Assembly: GCA_009801015.1 (NCBI GenBank)
Contig: VHZZ01004711.1
Span: 31,924-59,389, forward strand
DNA length: 27,466 nt
Direction of reading: 5' to 3'
Origin: Silene noctiflora
Lineage: Eukaryota; Streptophyta; Magnoliopsida; Caryophyllales; Caryophyllaceae
Shown: positions 1 through 7,948 of the stretch, piece by piece
Position numbering within the stretch: position 1 is the stretch's first letter
Layout of the letters: each line of letters begins with the position of its first letter
Translations under genes and position numbers: made by a program
Notes under the pieces: model-generated
What the model saw: only the letters and a program-made list of their open reading frames with translations
What the model was told of the DNA's origin: nothing
Databases searched by the model: none

Positions 1-1060
1 TAAAGATAATAAAATAACGGAAGCATAAACNAATTAAAACTAACAAAGAAATAACAGTAATTAAGAGAAGTAAAGGAATTAGAAGATGTAAACTACGAAT
101 TAAATGAAGAATAGAATTACCAAACTATAGGAATAAGGAATACAAAGTTTTCAGATCCAGAAGAATAAAGAACAGAAGAAATCCCTAAAGTAACGTGATA
201 GAGGAATATGGAATAGATAAGTGATTGATCCCCCTATAATGTTTTACAACTTATTCTTAAATACTAAAAGTCTAAAATTTTCCATCAAGAAACAAAGTGG
301 GCCAAAATTACAAAGCATATTTTCGGCCAAACTGGAGATAAGTCGATCGACTAAGCAGAGTAGTCGATCGACTATTATTCGTCGCGCAGTTCCTGCAATG
401 CGCACTGAACTTCAAACAGCTGCCATTTCTTCGTTACTTGGGTAAATAGGGAATTTTCGGTGGCGTTTCAAAGCTAAGAGGGTAAGCTTTCACCTCCAGT
501 TGGAATCACTTGATTATCAGTTGTAAACTCGAGATATAGCTCTTCAAAGGAGGCACTAGTAATATGAAGCTCTTCCTTTGCTCGCTAAGCTTCCTTACTC
601 CTACGCGCATCACGAAATAATAGTTTCCAAGCTCCAACTCAACTCATCTCCAAAATTCATGCATAGGGACAGGTTTTAGGCTTGATTACGCTTCTCTCCG
701 GTTCATACCTACAAATAATACAAGACAAACCAAAGTAGGCTATTCGGGGGACATTTGTAGCTAAACACTACACAAAATGCATAGAAATGCGTGCAAATAC
801 AGTACAAAAAGTCTATATAAAATGAATGCATCAAACCATCTAAGAAAAAGGTGCGATTATAGTCGGACATTCATGTTCCCAACAAAGTTACATATTAAAA
901 ATTTACGAACGGTTATAATCTTGTTTGCAATCGATTCGGCCATCAAAACAATATGACAACAAAAGTTTCATTGATATCGCCACTCAAAATGTATAAAAAG
1001 CCAAACCAAATCAAAATACGCTAATATGCACATGAAACGTCAACAATTACAATATCTTGC
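1..1060. other. Repeat-derived, non-coding DNA ending in a Helitron-type terminus
   Basis: No reading frame here looks like a gene; the one 74-codon ORF (221-445) has no recognisable domain and a composition like random translation. The stretch 440-850 reads like decayed interspersed repeat sequence. Base 31 is ambiguous (n). If the Helitron 3' end at 1061-1096 is real, part of this region should be Helitron body, but I found no convincing 5' TC terminus, so the extent is unknown. Confidence 0.4.
341..374. repeat. Two copies of a 12-bp perfect palindrome
   Basis: AGTCGATCGACT occurs at 341-352 and again at 362-373. The second copy extends to a 14-bp palindrome (361-374). The copies start 21 bp apart, about two helical turns. 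Each copy is identical to its own reverse complement. Function is unknown; the pair lies in apparently repeat-derived DNA. Confidence 0.75.
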
Positions 1061-1096
1061 GGGACCGTGCGCAACGCGCGCGGTGCAACCAACTAG
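1061..1096 (+). mobile_element. Helitron 3' terminus (hairpin plus CTAG, followed by T)
   Basis: Positions 1064-1072 pair with 1076-1084 as a nine-base-pair GC-rich stem (one T-G wobble) around the loop AAC. Eight nucleotides later comes CTAG (1093-1096), followed by T at 1097. A short GC-rich hairpin about 10 nt before a CTRR end, with insertion before T, is the classic Helitron 3' signature. No Rep/helicase coding sequence and no 5' end were found, so this would be a non-autonomous or truncated copy. Confidence 0.6.
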
Positions 1097-2163
1097 TATG
1101 TTAAAAGGTAGTCATGCTCTATAAAATAATGATCGCTTTATCAAAAATTGTCACTTTTTATGTTGTCGCGTGGTATAATATAATTTGCGATACAAAATAA
1201 TTGTAAGTCAATTTTGAATTTGAGTTTAGTCATAATTTGTCACTTTTTATACAACTAGTAAAAGGCACGTAATTTGCACGTTTGTCGAAATTTGAATGTC
1301 TACTACTCCGTATGAAGAATTTCTATCTATCTTCTTTTTACCTTCTCTTCTACCTTCTCCTTTAATAATCACGTAAAATATTACTGTATATATTTTGGCT
1401 CTTCCACCTGCCTTCCGATCCTATCCGATATATATTAGATTAATCGATTATAAAAGGGTAAAGGGAGAAGGTGGGAGAGAGAAGGTGAATAGTTATCCTC
1501 CTCCATATAATATGATATATTGGGTTTGACGTTGTCATATAATTACTTAACCAAACTTAATTTAACATAGTCCATATATCATTACATCCTTTGTTGCTAG
1601 TCCATAACCATATACTCCCACCATTTCCTTGTTCACTGGATTACATGATGGGCGGTTTTGTTTCCTCTAGATTGCCCACGACATTTGTGATAATAAAAAT
1701 AAAGCAATCGTCTTATTTGTTAAACATCTTGGGTTTAGATTAGTGCTCCCGTGATATCGTAGTTGTAGGAAGTTTGTTGATATCAACATGTTCACCATTC
1801 TAATAGGGGTACATGATATAGGGTTAATCGTGGAATTAATTGATATTTGTATGAGTTTTTATGTAATGGTGATAATAAGACATGCGAGTTTACCTCAATT
1901 TTTTTTTGAAACATACCTCTTTGCTATACTCGATCAGCTTTGTTGGGATCTATTTTAATCAAATTTTCAACATTTTATTCGAAAACTGTAACGGTTAAAA
2001 AACTTCATGTCTAATGAGCAATAAATCAAGCACCTTAATGAAATAAAATGTAATCTATAGTAAAATATAGCCATAAGAAGAAAGGGAGCTAAAAAAAAGA
2101 ACTCCATTTCTACTGGGCATTGAATCAAACACCTAATATGCATGATCGTCATAACCAAATATA
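1097..2163. other. AT-rich intergenic DNA, no gene seen
   Basis: No plausible coding region or RNA gene is visible on either strand. The phrase TTGTCACTTTTTAT occurs twice (about 1149 and 1239). An imperfect inverted repeat lies at 1329-1493 and is listed separately. Nothing else is recognisable. Confidence 0.5.
1329..1493. repeat. Imperfect inverted repeat (purine/pyrimidine arms)
   Basis: The pyrimidine-rich left arm (about 1329-1370, with TACCTTCTC phrases) is roughly the reverse complement of the purine-rich right arm (about 1447-1493, with GAGAAGGTG phrases). They are separated by about 75 bp. It may be a small fold-back element or chance complementarity of simple sequence; no target duplication was identified. 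Confidence 0.3.
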
Positions 2164-2183
2164 TACTCCCTCCCTATCCCTAA

Positions 2184-2232
2184 GATGTACCCATTTTCCC
2201 ATTTGGGACATCCCACTTTGATGTACCCATTT
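2184..2232. repeat. Subterminal direct repeats of the mariner end
   Basis: The 13-mer GATGTACCCATTT occurs at 2184-2196 and exactly again at 2220-2232 (36 bp apart), just inside the left terminus. Repeats near plant mariner/Stowaway ends are commonly discussed as transposase contact sites. That role is inferred here. Confidence 0.6.
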
Positions 2233-2352
2233 CACTTATTTCCTTTTATGGGTCAAATAAATGACTAAAGTATCCTTATGCATCCCATATATTTACAAAA
2301 TATGCCATCCATTTAACATCCCTAATCCTATTTAACTCTACCATTATCCCTT

Positions 2353-2634
2353 ATGACTCCCTCCATTTTTTACCCCCCACTCAATATTTCTCACCAAATA
2401 ATTTACACCCTTCACTATCCCCTCATAAATTTCAACCGGCCCTCATCTCTCTTCATTACTACAACTCCTTGCCTTTTCTCTAGAATCTTCCAACCTAAAA
2501 ACCCTAAATCTCTTCTCTCACTCACCCGTCGTTGTCTTCGTTTTTCCAGTTGTCTCTACCTCTCTCTAGATCTACTCCTATTTTCCCCTTTTATTATACT
2601 CTTTCATCATCTTTTCCTCTTCTTTTTTCTGATT
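2353..2634 (+). promoter_or_regulatory. Plant-gene-like 5' leader with a telo-box
   Basis: This CT-rich stretch upstream of the ATG at 2635 contains AAACCCTAA (2499-2507), the telo-box motif common near starts of plant housekeeping genes. It is followed by CTCTCTCT-type pyrimidine tracts typical of plant 5' UTRs. It happens to be open in the same frame as the downstream ORF, but its Phe/Leu/Ser-rich translation looks like non-coding leader. Confidence 0.4.
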
Positions 2635-3069
2635 ATGTCTAAACCAAAGCAAGAAATCGTTGATTCTCCTATTTCTGCGAAGGAGATTAATGTTGGTTCT
2701 ACCTCTTACCATGCTTCCCTCAATGAATTTTTATATATTCCCGGTGTTGGTCATGTGGCACCTGATACATACTCTGGTTATGGATCACTTCTTGATTCTC
2801 AAACTGATGAAGATACCGAGGTGACTTCTGCATTTTTTATGGAGCCAACACATTTCGTTCCTGATACATTTCTCGAGGAAGCGCCTTCATTTGGTGATGA
2901 AGTTGGCAGATCTGGAGTAGAGGGTAGTAGCTCTGTTCAGAAAGCGCCTGAAGTTGAGATTCCTAAGGCTGATGACGATATGTCATCAAGTTTCAAACGT
3001 TTTTTTCGGTATGCAAGGAATTTCATGGAAAAGCGTGAAAAATCTTCTGTGAATGGAGGTAGTTTCTAA
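2635..3069 (+). CDS. Unrecognised 144-aa ORF inside the mariner element, possibly exon 1 of a longer gene
   Basis: The ATG at 2635 (MSKPKQEIVD) starts a frame with ordinary protein composition, unlike the leader in the same frame upstream, so I prefer it over the ATG at 2353. The product is acidic and Ser/Pro/Glu-rich, with a basic C-terminal stretch (FKRFFRYARNFMEKREK). No domain, signal peptide or membrane segment is evident. Just before the stop, GGAG|GTAGTT (GT at 3059-3060) could be a splice donor, and a T-run plus AG near 3806 could be an acceptor, making the TG-rich DNA between them an intron. It converges on the mariner transposase pseudogene, and I do not recognise it as any mariner protein. 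It may be a captured host exon or part of a host gene into which mariner DNA inserted. Confidence 0.4.
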   Translation: MSKPKQEIVDSPISAKEINVGSTSYHASLNEFLYIPGVGHVAPDTYSGYGSLLDSQTDEDTEVTSAFFMEPTHFVPDTFLEEAPSFGDEVGRSGVEGSSSVQKAPEVEIPKADDDMSSSFKRFFRYARNFMEKREKSSVNGGSF

Positions 3070-4379
3070 ATTTTTTAGACTTCTATTGAGTTTGTGATAT
3101 TGCATGTAGATTTTTTGTTAATTTTAGACTTGTGTTGAGGTTCTATTAATTGCATGTTGAGTTTGATTTTTGTTTCCTAAATTTTTTAGACTTGTTTGTT
3201 GTTAAGTTGGGGTTTGGGTTTATGTGGGTATTTGTTTGGGTTTAATTTTTATTTCCTGTTAATAATGGTGGGTTATGGTGGTTTCTGTATGCTGTTTAGT
3301 CTGCATGTTGTTAATACCGGTGTTAATTAGGAATTGTATGCTGTTAATAATGGTGGTTTCTGTATGCTGTTAAGTTGGACTGGTTTTGGCTTTAATTTGT
3401 AGACCTATTTCTGTTAATAATGGTTTCCTGATAATAATGACTTGTGTTGATGGTTTCTATATGGTGTTTAGTCTACATAGTATTGTATCTACTATGGTTT
3501 AGTGGAGATATGATGTTTTCTGATGTTGTAGGCCTTCTCTTTTTTCCTGTTAAGTGGAGGTTCAGTTGAGGTTCTGTTAAGTTGGTCTGGTTTTGGCTTT
3601 TATTTGTAAACCCGTTTCTATTAAGAATGGTTTCCTGATAATAATGTTGGGTTCTGATTGTTTCTGTATGCTGTTGAGTCAGGGTTGTGATGGGTGTTGC
3701 TCTTTGGTTATGCTTACTCAATGATGCTTGCTGAGAGTAAACCTCAGTGAATGTCCAATTTGGACTGAGAGGCTTTGACAACATATTTCCAGTTTTATTT
3801 TTTTTAGGTTGTAATCATACGACTCTAAGAATAAGGGGCTCTATGATGTTGCTACTAATGTCACCATTAGATGCAACCATGTTGAGGTACTCTTACTCTT
3901 GAGATTATATGGTTATTGATCCATATTTGATGCCACCAAGAAGGGTAATTTGTTGAGTTACTCTTATAAAGTGACTGACAGAATTTAATCCCCTTGATGA
4001 GGCACTTATATGAATCAAATTAATCTATGAAGACAATGTACTTGCTGAGAGTAATCATAAATTCCATTCATGTCATTCATTCATTTATCTTACACAAGTT
4101 CATTAACCAAACTAACCAAAATAAGCATGCATTCAGTTATCTTACATGAGTTCACCTATCTTATATGACTACATTAACCAAAATAACCTTATACATAACC
4201 ATAGGTTTGTTGTTTGCCTTGACTAACAAACAGTTTCATGAAATTTGTTTGTCAAACAAACAACACCCTACATTATTCAAAATGGGACTTGGATACCTAA
4301 ATCTAACATTAGTTATTCTATTTCTGTCATGAGTCCACAAGTTATTAAAAACTGAATACATTCCCTTACCAAGTCTTCA
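3070..4379. other. TG-rich DNA with degenerate repeats between the two mariner ORFs
   Basis: Low-complexity plus-strand TG-rich sequence fills 3070-3700, built from variations on GTTAATAATGGT and TTTCTGTATGCTGTT. The rest is AT-rich. A 12-base arm (GTTTGTTGTTTG, about 4206) and a complementary CAAACAAACAAC near 4256 could form a hairpin. No coding region is supported. It may be an intron of the upstream ORF. Confidence 0.4.
3369..3680 (+). repeat. Diverged direct repeat of about 105 bp
   Basis: Positions 3369-3473 and 3576-3680 align along their length. Both begin GTTAAGTTGG and end with a GT(T/C)-TAGTC or GTTGAGTC phrase, at a spacing of 207 bp. Shared phrases include CTGGTTTTGGCTTT and AATGGTTTCCTGATAATAAT. 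This indicates an old local duplication in the TG-rich region. Confidence 0.65.
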
Positions 4380-4454
4380 TCAACAACTAAATCTGTAGGA
4401 AGTGTTCTTGCCCTCCTTTGTGCAGCCTTTGGCAAGTGTGGCAGTGGGTAGTTG

Positions 4455-5721
4455 TTATGCTCTATTTTTTTTCATTATTTCCACCATACAAGCTTGTAAG
4501 CTTAGCCACACATTGTCTACGGTTATGTCTGTTTCTGCTTCATATGCATCTGTAACACTATGCACCAATTCCTCCACTGTCTTGACTGGATTTTCATCTT
4601 GTAAAGATTGAATGGACCTAAAGAAACCTAAATCTAGAATGTTTAAATCAGGAGAGTTGGCTGGTTGTTGTGCTAATTTGATATTGAAACCATCTGATGT
4701 GGCAACATTTATAAAATCTTTATCTTTGCCATTTATATGAGGGGTAGCATTATCTTGTTGAATGGTTATCTCCTTTGATGCTAATGCTGGCCATTTTTGT
4801 TTAATGGCTGGTGTCACTAAGTTGATCAATGTTTCTTTAGTCACTTTCTTAGTGACGACTTCTATGGGTTTTGTGACAATTGTACCGTCCTCTCTATTCG
4901 TACTTCTTCTTTTGGATGGTTCTTGGTAAGTGAATGGCCAAATTCCAAGTTTGCCATCAATCAAAACCTCTCCATTGTCTTTGTATGTCGATCTTGAAAC
5001 AGAACACAAGAACATCACTTCTGTTATGTACCTTTTGCTTTTACAACTTCTATATGGTGCTGGTTCATTGCTCCCAATATAGTACCTGCATTTTGGGTTT
5101 GTCATGTATAACCATTTTTCATCTATGTGAATAATATGGCTCATATCCTTGAACATGACACGCCTCAACAACCTATCAAACACAAGTTTACCCATGACAA
5201 AGTGTAACCTAATGTACTTATTGTCTTGGGTCAAATCTGGGTGTATTGCATTTGTATGAGACTTTATAAGCCCTTGTTTGGCCCATCTTTGGCATGTTGA
5301 TGGTGCATGTGTTATAGTCTTGCCTAATCTCTTCAAAGTTGTTCTTTTTGACACATGGAGTGCCATTATGATTTCTATTGGACAAGGTATACGTTCCCTT
5401 CCCTTCTTCCCTGGTATTCTGCTTTTTACATTTATTGGGACTTGATCTTGCCTTTGTTTTTTTTGCTGCTGACCAGATGTTATAGACACACTTCCTTGAC
5501 ACATTGAATAAAGCTTGGACTTCTTGCATCTTGCCATGGGCTGGTTTACCTCCTTTCATGCTCTCAAGCAAGAGGCAAGCAAGGAGATGGCGAGACAGTA
5601 GAAGCATTGAAATTAGAACACTTGAATTGTTGGGGATAAATATATCTTTGCATGAAAGCCTACCTTTAAGTACACCTGTCAAACTACTGTTCATTTGTTC
5701 CAGATAATGTTCCCCCACCAT
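4455..5721 (-). pseudogene. Mariner-like transposase (DD39D), frameshifted
   Basis: The encoded protein would excise and reinsert the element at TA dinucleotides. The main frame (5537-4455) holds the whole catalytic domain. First Asp in HIDEKWLY (near 5123), second in QQDNATPH (near 4754), third in LDLGFF (near 4634), with 39 residues between the last two: the plant mariner DD39D signature. N-terminal helix-turn-helix material is split between two frames. An LLLES...VQALFNVSRKCVYNIW part is in the frame of 5721-5218, and the second part (KRTTLKRLGK) is in the main frame; the shift falls at or near an A8 run around 5457-5464. At the C terminus, in-frame codons resembling the family tail (LAKGCTKEGK) continue past the TAA at 4455-4457 to about 4380, so that stop may also be a lesion. 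No functional protein is expected. Confidence 0.85.
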
Positions 5722-6862
5722 AAAGCTTCATGTATGTTGTTACAATAAACCGAGGGGCAAATTTGTCAATATACAAAAATCCCGCAAAAGTTGAAAGTTA
5801 CGCAAATATTGATTGCACATTCTCCTTTTTTATATAGAGTATATGATAACAAATTATTGGATTCACACTTAATTTGGATCTAATTGGAATTCCGGCTCTA
5901 GAACTTAGTAATTGATTGTTCGGAGGCCATGGACGAGGGACTATGAATGTTAAAGGGCATTGGTCCAAGAGACGAGGCGAAAGAGGCACAAGGGTAGGGG
6001 TTGTCCATGTACGTCACAAGAGACCATCATAGGCTGGTTTAGTGTTATTGTTCGACAAATACTCGGACCGATTAATTTGATCATTTATATATCTTTGGTC
6101 CCCTTGTTATCCAATAATAATAACAATAATAATCGATCTAATCTTCCTTTCTTGGTATGTGTTAAAAGCAAAGTTAAGATGGAGGGAGTACTAAATAACT
6201 AGAAAAGACCAATAAATAAAATTCAAAATTCATGATCAAATATGATCTTGAAATTTGACTATCTATGTCACACTTTCACGTGATTTTTACGAGGAACTAT
6301 CTCATATACTTCAATTCACTTGTTGCACACACTCACGTATGACTTTTTTATATGAGATGTCTTGTATTCGATTCACTAATCCAGGCCGATTATTAGAGCA
6401 ACTCCAATGGATAACTGCAAAAGAACAGGGCCATAGCGGCAGAATGGTCCATCAGGTTGTGCATCGCATATTTGTATTTGCCTTTCTTTTCATCGTGCCT
6501 GAGTTCGAGCTTCCTAATAGCGTTTTATCTCCATTTTTTTTCTACAAAGTTACATTTACCTTTATAATAATGACATATATTTTGGTTTACTTCTAACATT
6601 CAATTAATACAAATAAATATTTTTTTTTTCCTTCTTTAGTGATTCCATTTAGTCTGATATGCAAAGTTGCATTTTACATTTTTGTTCCCTATATTTTATT
6701 ACTATTAGTAAAACATGTAAAACAAATTAACAAAACATTTATTTTATACTTGTAAGACAATATAAAAAATCAACTAAAAAAATCCTCTAACAAAAATATC
6801 GTTAAGAGTATATAGAAACAATAATAGACTTAACATAGTGGTATTTCAAAACGTAAAAGTTG
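5722..6862. other. Non-coding DNA, right part of the mariner and beyond
   Basis: 5722-6188 would be the transposase-side end of the mariner, including its promoter; no clear TATA box was found. GGCAAATTTGTC at about 5757 may be a subterminal motif. An AAT/AAC microsatellite-like stretch lies at 6113-6133. The phrase GAGCAACTCCAATGG at about 6395 resembles the end of a common class of plant DNA transposons, but no partner end was found. Short ORFs at 5960-6202 and 6255-6596 lack protein-like composition. Confidence 0.4.
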
Positions 6863-7036
6863 TGACGGACATTATCCGTCATAAGTTGAAGATGGATAGT
6901 GCCCCTTTTACAATAAGGCAAGTGGGAGGACAAGTGGGGGAAAAATGGAGCACCCCATGGATAGTGCCACTTGCATATTGTGTGAGGGTACTATCCGTTT
7001 TGAGCTTGTAACGGATAGTGTCCGTCTTCAATGAGA
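6863..7036. mobile_element. MITE, copy 1 (GACGGACA-type inverted repeats)
   Basis: The left arm begins GACGGACATTATCCGTC (6863). The right end reads GGATAGTGTCCGTC followed by TTCAATGAGA (to 7036). The arms are inverted repeats over about 45 bp, including GGATAGTGCCC against GGATAGTACCC. The centre carries CAAGTGGGAGG. A related copy is at 15611-15796, and a fragment is at 26266-26280. The outer left end (TCTCATT in copy 2) is degraded here. There is no coding capacity. Confidence 0.7.
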
Positions 7037-7064
7037 ATTTTTGGTGGTATTTAAGGTTTATTTT

Positions 7065-7740
7065 AGAGCTGTTCAAATGCGGGTTTGGGCCGGGTCGTGA
7101 AGAAAAAAGTTGTCCTTTAAGACCTTAGTGCGGGCCGGGCCATAATTATGGGCCAATTATCCTTGCCCTTACTCGCCCTTTAGTCAAAAGTCGGGCGGCC
7201 CATGGGCAAATGGACTATAACATGAAATTTCAACTGTTAATTACGTATTCAGTATAGAATAACTTATATTCAAGCTACCTTTTTAAATCACATACCTTAA
7301 TCTGAAATTTGAAATGAGGTATATAAACATATGTATAGAGAGAAGGAATACATGTAAGGTTAGAGGCAAAAATTGGACGTAAACATTATTATTTGAACAT
7401 TTAATTAATTTAGACGTTTTATTAATTAAAATATATAAATATTATCGTTATATTTTAAACTTTATAGTTTACGTATTATATTTTACATATTATTAATTTA
7501 GTGTTTCATATCCCTATAAAACTGATACAATTTTCTTTAAAAATGTCTTTTTTTAAGAGTAAAAGTAAAGGACTTAAATAGTAGACGGCCTAATGGGACG
7601 GCCCGTGGACTTTTCTTATTACCCATACCCGCCCATTTAACTTGGCGGGCTAGACTTGACCCGCCCTCTTAATTTTTCAGGTAAAACATACTTATCCAAG
7701 CCCACAAAATAAGCGGGCTGGACGTGAACAACTTTAATAC
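7065..7740. mobile_element. hAT-like non-autonomous element with 8-bp target duplication
   Basis: TTTATTTT lies immediately before (7057-7064) and after (7741-7748) the segment. The left end reads AGAGCTGTTCAAATGCGGG and the right end, reversed, reads (GTATTA)AAGTTGTTCACG, sharing the GTTGTTCA/GCTGTTCA core typical of plant hAT termini. Both subterminal zones are rich in GGGC/GCCC words. An 8-bp duplication fits hAT insertion, though the flank is AT-rich and the right terminus has six extra bases, so the exact ends are uncertain. It ends about 210 bp upstream of the PPR start codon and may affect that promoter. Confidence 0.5.
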
Positions 7741-7948
7741 TTTATTTTCAAAATCTCAAACAGGCTCCTGAAATCTCAGAGACAGACGGCCTGCGCGTGT
7801 GGCATTTGCAAAATTGCAAGTCACTTTCCCAATCCCAAATTCAACACATTACACATTTGCGAGTCTGTGACAAAGGTTACAATCTTTCAAATTCTGGGTA
7901 ACAAATTCATCCATAACTCTTGATTTCTATACTTGAATACTTCTACAA

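Larger units (their letters stand above)
2166..6188 (-). mobile_element. Mariner-like element (Vulmar/Soymar type), decayed
   Basis: The left end reads TA-CTCCCTCCCTATCCC, typical of plant mariner and Stowaway termini, with TA at 2164-2165. The proposed right end is GGAGGGAG-TA at 6181-6190. The ends agree over about 8 bp only, so the right boundary is less secure than the left and could belong to another element. The 4.0-kb length is close to that of the full-length beet element Vulmar1 as I recall it (about 3.9 kb). Inside are a minus-strand DD39D transposase pseudogene near the right end and an unrelated plus-strand ORF near the left end. The plus-strand ORF is not expected in a mariner; either it is cargo or the left end is a separate insertion. 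Confidence 0.6.

Noticed and set aside
3473..3784. 103-codon minus-strand ORF in the TG-rich region
   Set aside because: Its Thr/Asn/Gln-rich translation follows from the low-complexity TG repeats; no domain and no context.
5450..5470. Programmed frameshift in the mariner transposase
   Set aside because: Plant mariner transposases are not known to use frameshifting, and the C-terminal end shows further lesions.
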